Of a stretch of 64,000 nt of DNA, positions 53,102 through 62,278 are shown one piece after another; position 1 is the stretch's first letter; the number at the start of each line of letters is the position of its first letter. Under the pieces are notes generated by a model. That model was not told the origin of the DNA. It worked only from the letters and a program-made list of their open reading frames with translations, and did not search any database. A program made the position numbers and the translations under genes. The stretch comes from Bradyrhizobium viridifuturi (lineage in GTDB: Bacteria > Pseudomonadota > Alphaproteobacteria > Rhizobiales > Xanthobacteraceae): contig NZ_LGTB01000024.1 of assembly GCF_001238275.1 (NCBI RefSeq), positions 1 through 64,000 on the forward strand. Reading direction: 5' to 3'.

Positions 53102-55804
53102 TTACAGAGAGCGTTGGATCGTCTCGATGCGGTAACATTCGATCACATCGCCGACACGCATGTCGCCGTAGTTCTCGAATGCCATGCCACACTCCTGGCC
53201 GGACTGCACTTCCTTCACTTCATCCTTGAAGCGCTTCAGCGTCGACAGCTTGCCTTCGTGCACCACGACGTTGTCGCGGATCAGGCGAACGTTGGCGCCG
53301 CGTTCCACGGTGCCGTCGGTGACGCGGCAGCCCGCGACCTTGCCGACCTTGGAAATGTTGAACACTTCCAGGATCTGCGCGTTGCCCAGCATGGTTTCGC
53401 GCAGCGTGGGCGCGAGCAGGCCGGACATCGCCTTTTTGATGTCATCCACGAGGTCGTAGATGATGTTGTAGTAGCGGATCTCGATGCCGTTGCGCTTGGC
53501 CGCGGCCGCCGCTTCCTTGTTGGCGCGGACCGAGAAGCCGATGATCGCGGCGTTGAAGCCTTCCGCCAGCGTGACGTCGGACTCCGAGATGCCGCCGACG
53601 CCGGCATGCAGGATGCGGGCGGCGACCTCGTCGGTGCCGAGCTTCTCCAGCGAGCCCAGGATTGCTTCCAGCGAGCCCTGCACGTCGGCCTTGACGATCA
53701 GCGGGAACTCCTTGCGGCCCGCGGTCTTGAGCTGCGACATCATCTGCTCGAGCGAGCCGCGCATGCCGGAGATCGAGGCAGCCGCGTTCTCGCGCTTCTG
53801 GTGCGCGCGGTAGCTCGTGACCTGGCGGGCGCGGGCTTCGTTCTCGACGACGGCGAGACGGTCGCCGGCTTCCGGCGGACCGTTGAAGCCGAGCACCTCG
53901 ACCGGCACGGACGGACCGGCCTCTTCGAGATTCTCGCCCTGGTCCGAGATCAGCGCGCGGACGCGGCCCATCTCGGCGCCGGCCACGATGATGTCGCCGA
54001 CGCGCAGCGTGCCGCGCTGCACCAGCACGGTCGCGACCGGACCGCGGCCGCGATCGAGCTTGGCTTCGATCACGGTGCCTTCCGCCGGACGCTCCGAATT
54101 GGTCTTCAGGTCGAGGATTTCGGCCTGCAGCGCGATCATCTCGAGCAGCTTGTCGAGATTGGTCTTGTTCTTGGCCGAGACCTCGACGTCGACGACGTCG
54201 CCGCCGAGCGATTCGACCTGTACCTCGTACTGCAGCAATTCGGTGCGCACGCGCTCCGGCCGCGCATCGGGCTTGTCGATCTTGTTGATCGCCACGATCA
54301 TCGGCACCTTGGCCGCCTTGGCGTGGTTGATCGCCTCGATCGTCTGCGGCATCACGCCGTCATCCGCCGCGACCACCAGCACGACGATGTCGGTGACCTT
54401 GGCGCCGCGGGCGCGCATCGCGGTGAAGGCGGCGTGGCCGGGCGTGTCGATGAAGGTGATCTTGGTGCCGGTCTCCGGCGAGGTCACCTGATAGGCGCCG
54501 ATATGCTGGGTGATGCCGCCGGCTTCGCCCGAGACCACGTTGGCGTGGCGGAGCGCGTCGAGCAGCGAGGTCTTGCCGTGGTCGACGTGACCCATGACGG
54601 TGACGACAGGCGAACGCGGCTCGGTATCGGTGGAATTGTCGACGACGTCGAACAGGCCTTCTTCCACGTCCGACGCGGCGACGCGCTTGACGCTGTGGCC
54701 GAGCTCTTCGGCGATCAGCTGCGCGGTGTCGGCATCGATCACGTCGGTGATCTTGTGCATCGCGCCCTGCTTCATCAGCATGCGGATGACGTCGACCGCA
54801 CGCTCCGACATGCGGTTCGCCAGTTCCTGGATCGTGATCGCTTCCGGGATGGTGACTTCGCGGATCAGCTTTTCCTTGGGCTCGTTCGACGCATGGCCCT
54901 TCAGGCGCTGGGTGCGGCGGCGGAACGAGGCGATCGAGCGCTCGCGGACGTCGTCGGCGTTGAGCGCAGTGGTCAGAGTGAGGCGGCCGCGCTCTTTCTG
55001 CGGACCGGGCTTGTGGGTGGTCTTCGGAGCCGCGACGGGGCGCACGGCGCCGCCGGGGCGGCGCACCATGCGCGGACCTTCGTCTTCGTCGGGCCCGGCC
55101 GCAACCGCCGCCGGCCTCGGCGCAGAGGCCGGTGTGCGCGCGGTTGTCGTGGTCGTCGGGCGTGCTGCGGGTGCACGGGCGGCCGGAGCAGATGCAGCAG
55201 GTGCGGGTGTCGCGGGTCTGGCCGGTGCAGCGGCGGGCGCCGCGCCGGGCTTGGCCTCGCCTTCGCCGAAGCGGCGCTTGGCCTCGACCTCGGCCTTGCG
55301 CTTGGCCTCTTCCTCGTGGCGGTGACGTTCCTCTTCCGCCTTGCGGCGGGCCTCGGCGGCCTCGCGCTCTGCCTTCTCCGCAGCTTCGCGGACGGCACGG
55401 CGCTTGGCCTCCTCTTCGGCCTGGCGGCGCTCCTCGATGTCGCGCTGCCGTGCATCGGCCAGCGCGCTGGCACGCGCGGAACGCTCGTCTTCAGTCAGGG
55501 TCGGCAGCACCACGCCGGAGCGGGTGTTGCGCTGTTGCTGGCCGGGAGGCTGGCCCGAAGGGCGGCCCTGCGGCGGCCGGGGGGCGGGCGCCACAGGCTT
55601 TGCAACTACGGGTTCGGGCGCATGCGCCTCGCCGGGACCTTCGCCACCGACGCGGCGCTTGCCGCGCTTCTCGACCACGACCTGCTTGGTCCGGCCGTGG
55701 CTGAAGCTCTGGCGCACGGTGCCCGTCTCGACGCGCGGCTTCAGCGACAACGTCTTGCTCGGGACACTCAAAGTCTTGTCGCCAGGGGTCTTGGTATCAA
55801 CCAT
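53102..55804 (-). CDS. infB: translation initiation factor IF-2
   Basis: GTPase that brings fMet-tRNA to the 30S subunit. The 900-residue protein has a long N-terminal region rich in Lys/Arg/Glu/Ala (about residues 100-270, with coiled-coil-like EEEAKRRAVREAAEKAERE stretches) and Pro/Ala blocks. The G domain follows: G1 GHVDHGKTSL, G3 DTPGHAAF, G4 NKID. Domain II and the C-terminal fMet-tRNA-binding domain complete it. Position between ylxR and rbfA is canonical. Confidence 0.97.
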   Translation of the reverse strand: MVDTKTPGDKTLSVPSKTLSLKPRVETGTVRQSFSHGRTKQVVVEKRGKRRVGGEGPGEAHAPEPVVAKPVAPAPRPPQGRPSGQPPGQQQRNTRSGVVLPTLTEDERSARASALADARQRDIEERRQAEEEAKRRAVREAAEKAEREAAEARRKAEEERHRHEEEAKRKAEVEAKRRFGEGEAKPGAAPAAAPARPATPAPAASAPAARAPAARPTTTTTARTPASAPRPAAVAAGPDEDEGPRMVRRPGGAVRPVAAPKTTHKPGPQKERGRLTLTTALNADDVRERSIASFRRRTQRLKGHASNEPKEKLIREVTIPEAITIQELANRMSERAVDVIRMLMKQGAMHKITDVIDADTAQLIAEELGHSVKRVAASDVEEGLFDVVDNSTDTEPRSPVVTVMGHVDHGKTSLLDALRHANVVSGEAGGITQHIGAYQVTSPETGTKITFIDTPGHAAFTAMRARGAKVTDIVVLVVAADDGVMPQTIEAINHAKAAKVPMIVAINKIDKPDARPERVRTELLQYEVQVESLGGDVVDVEVSAKNKTNLDKLLEMIALQAEILDLKTNSERPAEGTVIEAKLDRGRGPVATVLVQRGTLRVGDIIVAGAEMGRVRALISDQGENLEEAGPSVPVEVLGFNGPPEAGDRLAVVENEARARQVTSYRAHQKRENAAASISGMRGSLEQMMSQLKTAGRKEFPLIVKADVQGSLEAILGSLEKLGTDEVAARILHAGVGGISESDVTLAEGFNAAIIGFSVRANKEAAAAAKRNGIEIRYYNIIYDLVDDIKKAMSGLLAPTLRETMLGNAQILEVFNISKVGKVAGCRVTDGTVERGANVRLIRDNVVVHEGKLSTLKRFKDEVKEVQSGQECGMAFENYGDMRVGDVIECYRIETIQRSL

Positions 55805-55912
55805 TCAGCAGTCCTAATCTCGTTTCGCTGTGCGGTTGCCGCACAAATCCTTCAACGTGTCGTCGTTTGCTGAGCATGATCCGGTCGGAAAGACGGCGTC
55901 CGCCTTCCTGGA

Positions 55913-56599
55913 TCAGGCTCTGGAATTTCTGGCCGCTTCGGCGGTCTTGTCGTCGTCGGCCATCCGGTATCGGACCAGCATCTGGCAGCGCGACAGGAAC
56001 GTCTTGCTCGCTGGGCCCGCGAGCAGCGCAGCATGTATCACATTTGACCGCCCAAGTGCCAAATCCAATTCTTCCGACGTCAAAACATTGACGACGGCGA
56101 TTACCGGCGATTCACCACGTTTTTCGCCCCTTTGCCTGACGATCGCGTCCAATTTGCGGATTCCGTCCGCTGCGCCGTCGGAAGCGTGGATCAGGGCTGC
56201 AGTTTCGTTCCGGTTGAGTGCGTCCTCGACCTTGCCGAAGCCCGCGACGACCTGGCCGGCCTTGGCGGCCATCGCCAGGGCCTCGGTGACGCTGCGCACC
56301 AGCAGTGCCTCGGTGTCGGCGGGAAGGGTCGGCGCGACACGGACATCGCGCTTGAATCCCTTGCTAAATTGGTGACGGCGGACCGCTTCCGCAACGCTGC
56401 GCCGCGACGCGGAAATCCATAATCCGCGGCCGGGCAGCTTGCGCTTGAGATCCGGGATCACCTCGCCCGTGGGCGCGACGACGAACCGGATCAGCTCGTC
56501 GATCGGACGCACCTCGCGGCTGACCGCGCACATCCGCGTGGTCGCGGACTTCTGAGTCCGCGGTCCATCGTCGAGATCGGGGTCAGCCTGAGCGAGCAT
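55913..56599 (-). CDS. ylxR: YlxR/RnpM-family RNA-binding protein with L7Ae-like C-terminus
   Basis: A 228-residue protein. The N-terminal DUF448/YlxR domain (about residues 20-95) has RMCAVSREVRPIDELIRFV and LPGRGLWISASRR. The C-terminal half resembles the L7Ae/L30e fold, with AAKAGQVVAGFGKVEDAL and the later AVVNVLTSEELDLALGRSNV. YlxR proteins sit between nusA and infB and have been linked to RNase P modulation in Firmicutes; the alphaproteobacterial role is less clear. It starts 15 nt after the nusA stop. Confidence 0.88.
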   Translation of the reverse strand: MLAQADPDLDDGPRTQKSATTRMCAVSREVRPIDELIRFVVAPTGEVIPDLKRKLPGRGLWISASRRSVAEAVRRHQFSKGFKRDVRVAPTLPADTEALLVRSVTEALAMAAKAGQVVAGFGKVEDALNRNETAALIHASDGAADGIRKLDAIVRQRGEKRGESPVIAVVNVLTSEELDLALGRSNVIHAALLAGPASKTFLSRCQMLVRYRMADDDKTAEAARNSRA

Positions 56600-56614
56600 C
56601 CGTAGGCCATCTCC

Positions 56615-58231
56615 TTACGACGCCGCTGTTTCTGCTTCGGCGGCCTCGGCCTCCTCGGCAGGCTTGGCAAGGTCGGCCTCGGTGATCCAGCCGGCCTTGA
56701 GGCGGGCCTGCATGATCATGGCCTCGGCCTCGTCGCGCGAGATCTCGATGCCATCGAGGAACCCGGCATGCTTGGTCGGCTCGCCGCCTTCCTTGCGCTC
56801 GGTCCAGCCGACCAGGTCGTCGGTGGCGCAGCCGGCGAGATCCTCGACGGTCTTCACGTCGTTCTCGCCGAGCTTCACCATCATCTTGCCGGTGATGCCG
56901 GGGACGTCCTTCATGGCGTCCTCGACGCCGAGTTCCTTGCGCTTGGCTTCCAGCTCGGCCTCGAGCTGTTCCAGATATTCACGGGCGCGGGTCTGCAGCT
57001 CGGTCGCGGTTTCCTCGTCGAAACCTTCGATGCCGGCGAGTTCCTTGACGTCGACCAGCGCGAGTTCCTCGACCGAGGTGAAGCCTTCGGAGGCGAGCAG
57101 CTGGCCGACCACCTCGTCGACATTGAGCGCTTCCATGAACACGCGGGTCGAGTTCTCGAAGTCGGCCTGGCGGCGCTCCGACTCTTCCTGCTCGGTCAGG
57201 ATGTCGATGTCCCAGCCGGTCAGCTGCGAGGCGAGGCGGACGTTCTGGCCGCGGCGGCCGATCGCCAGCGACAGCTGGTTGTTGGTGTCGGGAACCACGA
57301 CCTCGATGCGCTCGCGGTCTTCATCGATCACGACCTTGGCGACTTCAGCGGGCGCCAGCGCGTTGACGACGAAGGTCGCGATGTCGGGCGACCACGGAAT
57401 GATGTCGATCTTCTCGCCCTGCAGCTCGTTCACCACGGCCTGCACGCGCGAGCCGCGCATGCCGACGCAGGCGCCGACCGGGTCGACCGAGGAATCGCGC
57501 GAGATCACGCCGATCTTGGCGCGCGAGCCGGGATCGCGGGCGACCGCCTTGATCTCGACGATGCCGTCATAGATTTCCGGCACTTCCTGCGCGAACAGCT
57601 TCGCCATGAACTGCGGATGGGTGCGCGACAGGAAGATCTGCGGGCCGCGGGTCTCGCGGCGGACGTCGAAGATATAGGCGCGGACGCGGTCGCCGTTGCG
57701 GAACACTTCGCGCGGCAGCATCTCGTCGCGGCGCACGATCGCTTCGCCACGGCCGAGGTCGACGATCACGCTGCCATATTCGACGCGCTTGACGATGCCG
57801 TTGACGATGTCGCCGATGCGGTCCTTGAATTCCTGGTACTGCCGGTCGCGCTCGGCCTCGCGCACCTTCTGCACGATCACCTGCTTGGCCGACTGCGCGG
57901 CGATGCGGCCATATTCCAGCGGCGGCAGCGTATCGGCGATGGTGTCGCCGACCTGGGCGCCCGGATTGGCGCGCTGCGCGTCGAACAGCGAAATCTGGTT
58001 GGAGGAGTTCTCGACGACGTCGACCACCAGCATGTGGCGCGTCAGCCGCAGTTCACCCTTCTTGGCGTCGATCTCGGCATGGACGTCGGTCTCGCTGCCG
58101 TAACGGGCGCGTGCGGCCTTGGCGATGGCGTCTTCCATCGCCGCGATCACGATGGAGCGGTCGATCGACTTTTCGCGCGCAACTGCGTCTGCGATCTGCA
58201 GCAGTTCGAGTTTGTTGGCGCTGACTGCCAT
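56615..58231 (-). CDS. nusA: transcription termination/antitermination factor NusA
   Basis: RNA polymerase-associated factor for pausing, termination and antitermination. The 538-residue protein has the N-terminal RNAP-binding domain, S1 domain (NGIVKRVEYGSVIVDLG), two KH domains (GACVGMRGSRVQAV and later AIGRRGQNVRLAS), and a C-terminal extension with helix-hairpin-helix AR-type repeats ending in an acidic Ala/Glu tail. It starts 3 nt after the rimP stop. Confidence 0.97.
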   Translation of the reverse strand: MAVSANKLELLQIADAVAREKSIDRSIVIAAMEDAIAKAARARYGSETDVHAEIDAKKGELRLTRHMLVVDVVENSSNQISLFDAQRANPGAQVGDTIADTLPPLEYGRIAAQSAKQVIVQKVREAERDRQYQEFKDRIGDIVNGIVKRVEYGSVIVDLGRGEAIVRRDEMLPREVFRNGDRVRAYIFDVRRETRGPQIFLSRTHPQFMAKLFAQEVPEIYDGIVEIKAVARDPGSRAKIGVISRDSSVDPVGACVGMRGSRVQAVVNELQGEKIDIIPWSPDIATFVVNALAPAEVAKVVIDEDRERIEVVVPDTNNQLSLAIGRRGQNVRLASQLTGWDIDILTEQEESERRQADFENSTRVFMEALNVDEVVGQLLASEGFTSVEELALVDVKELAGIEGFDEETATELQTRAREYLEQLEAELEAKRKELGVEDAMKDVPGITGKMMVKLGENDVKTVEDLAGCATDDLVGWTERKEGGEPTKHAGFLDGIEISRDEAEAMIMQARLKAGWITEADLAKPAEEAEAAEAETAAS

Positions 58232-58234
58232 GGC

Positions 58235-59011
58235 TTAGTCTCCTTCGAATGGATCGATCTCGCCACGCCGCGCGCGCTCGGCCGCCAGGCGGTGCTTTTT
58301 GGTGTTGGTCGGGGCCGGCTTGCTGCCGGGCTTGTGACCAGGTTTGGGTTTCGGCTTCTGACTCTTCGCCGGATCGCTGTTCCTGGCGTGGGCCGGCTGC
58401 TGCGGCGCGAGGCCAAGCTCGCGGCGCAGATCGCGCTCGGCGGCCTTGCCGCGGCGCATCGATTCCTCGATCAGCTCGTCGGTCAGCACCAGCCGCGCGT
58501 CCGAGATGTCTTCCATCACCAGCAGAACCTCGGCATCCTCGGTCGGGCGCGGATCGTCGCGCGTGATGCGCACCGCGTTGTCCTCGACGCCGGCGAGCAG
58601 GCCGCGGAACCGCTTGCGGCCCTGATGCGGCACCGCCATCTCGATCTTCACGAGATGGCCGGTGTAGCGCTCGAAGTCGGAGCGGCGCACCAGCGGGCGG
58701 TCGATGCCGGGCGACGAGATTTCCAGCCGGTAGGCGCGCTCGATCGGGTCGGCGACATCGAGCACCGGCGACAGCGCGCGCGAAATGGCCTCGCAATCCT
58801 CGAGCTGCATCGAGCCGTCGGGCCGCTCCGCCATGATCTGCACGGTGCAGCCGGCGTCGCCCGAAACCTTGATGCGCACCAGGCGATAGCCCATGCCCTG
58901 CAGCACCGGGACTGCGACCGCGGCGACGCGCGCCGCGACCCCGGGCTCGACGACGAGCCTCGGCTCGGCGAGCAGTTCGGGGTCCACGGACGTGGCGGTC
59001 GGATCGGTCAT
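58235..59011 (-). CDS. rimP: ribosome maturation factor RimP
   Basis: 30S assembly factor, first gene of the rimP-nusA-ylxR-infB operon. It is 258 residues from ATG 59011; a TTG 12 nt upstream is an alternative. The core shows LEDCEAISRALSPVLDV and RLEISSPGIDRPL. A long basic C-terminal tail (Lys/Pro/Arg-rich, about the last 60 residues) exceeds the short E. coli form but is usual in this group. Confidence 0.95.
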   Translation of the reverse strand: MTDPTATSVDPELLAEPRLVVEPGVAARVAAVAVPVLQGMGYRLVRIKVSGDAGCTVQIMAERPDGSMQLEDCEAISRALSPVLDVADPIERAYRLEISSPGIDRPLVRRSDFERYTGHLVKIEMAVPHQGRKRFRGLLAGVEDNAVRITRDDPRPTEDAEVLLVMEDISDARLVLTDELIEESMRRGKAAERDLRRELGLAPQQPAHARNSDPAKSQKPKPKPGHKPGSKPAPTNTKKHRLAAERARRGEIDPFEGD

Positions 59012-59356
59012 ATCGAGTGTCAAAGGCTGTCTGAGGTCTAGGCTGTTTGAGGTCTGTTGTGTTGTTCGGGTGGCCTTAAGGGGCCGCTAACGCTACCCAA
59101 ACTGGATCCGGCCTCGCCGGGTCCCGTCAGGTAATAAAAAAGAGCGGGTCCCGGGGGGCCCACTCTCCTACGCGATCGTATGAGATACCATAAGTTGCGC
59201 TGGATATAGCCCTTTTGGCGGGGTCCGGCAAGGCCTCCTGTCCCGGCGGAAGGCGATTTTGCCGCTCCACGGGTGCAGGTTTGACCTAACCCTCCGTTTA
59301 CGAACGGGACCATAGATTGCCGAAAATCGGCAGAAGTCGCCGGTTGGACAAGGCCC
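59012..59356. other. divergent intergenic region upstream of rimP
   Basis: About 345 nt between rimP and the DUF2336 gene, with no gene seen. It should contain the operon promoter on the minus strand and the DUF2336 promoter. A G/C-rich hairpin-prone stretch (GGGTCCCGGGGGGCCC) lies at about 59145-59161, within the rimP leader. Confidence 0.45.
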
Positions 59357-60427
59357 ATGACGACAGCCCCCGCGCTGATCCCGGAACTCGACGACATCGT
59401 TCGCCGCGGCGACCCCAGGCGCCGCGCCGAGGCCGCACGGCGGCTCGGCGAGCTGTTCCTCCAGGGCGCCGCGAGCTTCCGCCCCGACCATATCGACCTG
59501 TTCGACGGGGTACTGACCAGCCTGGTGCCGCACGCCGAGCTTGCGGCGCGGATCGATCTCGCCGAACGGCTCGCGCCGCTCGCCAACGCGCCGCGCCATC
59601 TGGTCGGGCAACTCGCCCGCGAGGACGAGGTCGCGATCGCGGGCCCGGTGCTGCGCCGCTCGCCGGTGATTGACGAGAAGGTGCTGGTCGAGATCGCCAA
59701 TGCCAAGGGCCAGGGTCATTTGCTGGCAATGGCCGAGCGATCCAGGCTTTCGACCGCGCTGACCGACGTGCTCGTCCGTCGCGGTGATCGTGACGTGATC
59801 CGATGCGCGGCCGGCAATGCCGGCGCCGCATTCTCCGACACATCCTTTACGACGATGGTGCGTCGCGCGAGCCAGGACGGCGTGCTGACACTGCGGATCG
59901 GACGCCGTGACGATCTGCCGCCCGCGCATTTGAAGAACCTGCTGGCCGGCTCGATCGACGTGATCCGCCGCCGGCTGCAAGTCGTCGCCAAGCCGGAACG
60001 GCAAGCCCAGATCAAGCTGGCGATGAGCGAGATCGAGGGTGTTGTCGCGCAGGTCGAGGGGCGCGATTTCGCCGCCGCGCAGCGCGCGATTCTGGCGCTG
60101 CATCGTGCCGGGGAATTGAACGAGGCCGCGGTGGCAGGCTTCGCAAAGGCCTTCAAATACGAGGAATGCGTGGCCGCGCTGGCCGCGATGACCGCCGTGA
60201 AGATCGTCACGCTCGATCGCCTGATCGCCGGCGACCGCTACGACCCGATCCTGATCGCCAGCAAGACGGTCGGCTTCGAATGGCCGACCGTGCGCGCGCT
60301 GATCCTGATGCGGCTCGGGCCGAACCGAGTGCCGTCGCCGGCCGATATCGAAGGCGCGCGGGTGAACTTCGTTCGGCTGATGCCGTCGACTGCGCAACGC
60401 GTCGTGGATTTCTGGAAGTCGCGATAG
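59357..60427 (+). CDS. DUF2336 domain-containing protein
   Basis: A 356-residue, largely helical, soluble protein of the DUF2336 family, common in alphaproteobacteria and without a settled function. HEAT-like helical repeats are suggested by the regular pattern in the first 200 residues (for example ERLAPLANAPRHLVGQLARE). No enzymatic motif or membrane segment is seen. It is divergent from the rimP operon and followed by a PhyH-type gene. The start ATG lacks a strong ribosome-binding site. Confidence 0.8.
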   Translation: MTTAPALIPELDDIVRRGDPRRRAEAARRLGELFLQGAASFRPDHIDLFDGVLTSLVPHAELAARIDLAERLAPLANAPRHLVGQLAREDEVAIAGPVLRRSPVIDEKVLVEIANAKGQGHLLAMAERSRLSTALTDVLVRRGDRDVIRCAAGNAGAAFSDTSFTTMVRRASQDGVLTLRIGRRDDLPPAHLKNLLAGSIDVIRRRLQVVAKPERQAQIKLAMSEIEGVVAQVEGRDFAAAQRAILALHRAGELNEAAVAGFAKAFKYEECVAALAAMTAVKIVTLDRLIAGDRYDPILIASKTVGFEWPTVRALILMRLGPNRVPSPADIEGARVNFVRLMPSTAQRVVDFWKSR

Positions 60428-60557
60428 TCGTTCGCGTCGAAATCCATTTTTCCGCGCGGCGACAAATCGATTGCCTCCATCAAGGCGCTTTCCAAGCCTC
60501 CACGCTGACAGCTATGCTTTCCGCAAGGCGCGACACAGCGCCAACGGGGAGATCGCC

Positions 60558-61403
60558 ATGCTGACGGACGCCGACATCCAATCGCACGCCGAGCGGATTC
60601 GCGACGACGGATACACCGTGATCGAGCGCGCCGCCTCGCCGGATCTGGTCGAGGGATTGAAGGCGGCGGTCGAGCGGATCGAGCGCGAGCACAATCTCGG
60701 CCTTGCCCGGACATCGTTCGAAGGCTTCAAGACGCTGCGCATCAACAACCTCCTGACTTATGACGATCTGTTCTGGGAGGTGCCGCTGCATGAGAACGTG
60801 CTGCCGGTGGTCGAGCGCGTGCTGGACCGGGAGTGCCTGCTGTCGTCGTACTGCTCGCTGGTGCTCGGCCCCGGCCAGGAGGCGCAGCCGATCCATGAAG
60901 ACACCCAATTGATCCCGCTGCCGCGGCCGCACATCCCGATCACCATCAATGCGATCTGGGCGCTGTCCGATTTCCGCGACGACAACGGCGCGACGCGGAT
61001 CATTCCGGCGAGCCACAAATTCGATTCGTCGCCGGAATACGGCAAGGACTACGACGCGGTCACCGCGACCATGCCGGCGGGCAGCGTGATGCTGTTCGAC
61101 TCTGCGCTGTGGCATGGCGGCGGCGCCAACACCAGCGACACCAGGCGCTTCGCGTTTTCCTGCGCCTATTGCTGGGGCTGGATGCGGCAGCAGGAGAATT
61201 TGCAGCTCGGCATTCCGCGCGAGACCGCGGCGCGCTTCCCGCGCCGCCTGCAGGAATTGTGCGGCTACAGCGTCTACAAGGGCCAGTTCGGCCACATCGA
61301 CAACCACGATCCGATCGAGCTGCTCGGCCGCGAGCGCGGCAAGCGCATGGTGTGGGAGGCGACCGACGTCAGGAAGGCGCGGATGGCGGAAGCGAAGGGA
61401 TAG
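60558..61403 (+). CDS. phytanoyl-CoA dioxygenase (PhyH) family protein
   Basis: A 281-residue Fe(II)/2-oxoglutarate-dependent oxygenase. Metal ligands are visible as HED in QPIHEDTQLIPL and the distal His in ALWHGGGANTSD, with the 2-oxoglutarate Arg likely in DTRRFAFS. ATG 60558 follows GGGGAGA; an upstream extension of 29 residues lacks similarity. PhyH enzymes act on varied substrates (fatty acids, ectoine, antibiotics), so the substrate is open. Confidence 0.88.
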   Translation: MLTDADIQSHAERIRDDGYTVIERAASPDLVEGLKAAVERIEREHNLGLARTSFEGFKTLRINNLLTYDDLFWEVPLHENVLPVVERVLDRECLLSSYCSLVLGPGQEAQPIHEDTQLIPLPRPHIPITINAIWALSDFRDDNGATRIIPASHKFDSSPEYGKDYDAVTATMPAGSVMLFDSALWHGGGANTSDTRRFAFSCAYCWGWMRQQENLQLGIPRETAARFPRRLQELCGYSVYKGQFGHIDNHDPIELLGRERGKRMVWEATDVRKARMAEAKG

Positions 61404-61410
61404 TCTCCTG

Positions 61411-61534
61411 CGTCATTCCGGGGCTCGCGTAGCGAGAGCCATGATGCGCAATTGCGCATCTGAGAATCCATTTCTCCGTCGGCACATGTGGCTGATGGAT
61501 TCCGGGTTCGTGCTTCGCACGCCCCGGAATGACA
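61411..61534. repeat. MITE-like nested inverted-repeat element
   Basis: Terminal perfect 13-bp inverted repeats GTCATTCCGGGGC (61412-61424) and GCCCCGGAATGAC (61521-61533). Inside are GATGCGCAATTGCGCATC (61443-61460), a perfect palindrome, and GAATCCAT/ATGGATTC arms. It lies between convergent PhyH and trmB genes and probably also ends their transcripts. Confidence 0.75.
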
Positions 61535-61537
61535 CCG

Positions 61538-62278
61538 TCAAGGCAATCGCCTGAACCTCAGATACGCCGCTTTGCGCCCCTCTCGCTCGGCCTTGGCGCC
61601 ATAGCGCGTCATCGTGTAGTTCGGCCACGGCTCGAGCCAGTCGATTGCGCGCTCGGCGAGCCAGGCGAAATCCGGCGAGCGCATCAGATGCGCGAGCGTC
61701 CAGGCGCAGTAATCGTCGATGTCGCTGACGAAGCGGAATTCACCGCCCGGCGGGAGCAATCGCGCCATTGCAGCGACCGTGGCATCCTGCACGAAGCGCC
61801 GTTTCCAGTGCCGGCGCTTCGGCCAGGGATCGGGATGAATGAGGTCAATGCGTGCGAGCGAGCGCGCCGGCGCCCAGGCCAATAGCTCGGCGGCGTCGCC
61901 GGCGAACAGGCGGATGTTGCCGATATTCTGCGCCTCGATCTGGGTCAGGATCTTCGCCATCCCGTTGACGTAGGGCTCGCAGCCGATGAAGCCGGTCGTG
62001 GGGAAGGCCTGCGCTTCCGCGATCAGATGCTCGCCGCCGCCGAAGCCGATCTCGAGCCGGACATTCTCGATGCCGTCATCGAACAATTCGGTCAGCGCCT
62101 CGGGCGCGGGCGCCGCGATGTCGATTGAAAGATGCGGCAGCAGATTGTCGATCAGGTCGGCCTGGTGCGAACGCAGCTTGTGGCCCTTGCGCCGCCCGAA
62201 GAACGAGCCGCGCGAATGGGCCATCGCGCCGTCCTCCGGGGAATCGCGATCGCTGGTGTCGTTCGGAGCAGGTGTCAT
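61538..62278 (-). CDS. trmB: tRNA (guanine-N7-)-methyltransferase
   Basis: Methylates G46 of tRNA. The 246-residue Rossmann enzyme has the SAM motif LEIGFGGGEHL at about residues 75-85, GCEPYVNG, and the catalytic IHPDPWPKRRHWKRRF segment. Its start codon overlaps the stop of the M20 peptidase gene by 4 nt. From memory, metK often precedes trmB in related genomes; here the peptidase takes that place. Confidence 0.95.
   Translation of the reverse strand: MTPAPNDTSDRDSPEDGAMAHSRGSFFGRRKGHKLRSHQADLIDNLLPHLSIDIAAPAPEALTELFDDGIENVRLEIGFGGGEHLIAEAQAFPTTGFIGCEPYVNGMAKILTQIEAQNIGNIRLFAGDAAELLAWAPARSLARIDLIHPDPWPKRRHWKRRFVQDATVAAMARLLPPGGEFRFVSDIDDYCAWTLAHLMRSPDFAWLAERAIDWLEPWPNYTMTRYGAKAEREGRKAAYLRFRRLP

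Noticed and set aside
53096..55873. 925-residue open frame antisense to infB
   Set aside because: It is a shadow of infB created by high-GC codon bias; its composition (His/Asp/Arg/Leu/Gly-rich) is typical of antisense frames and it shows no family motif.
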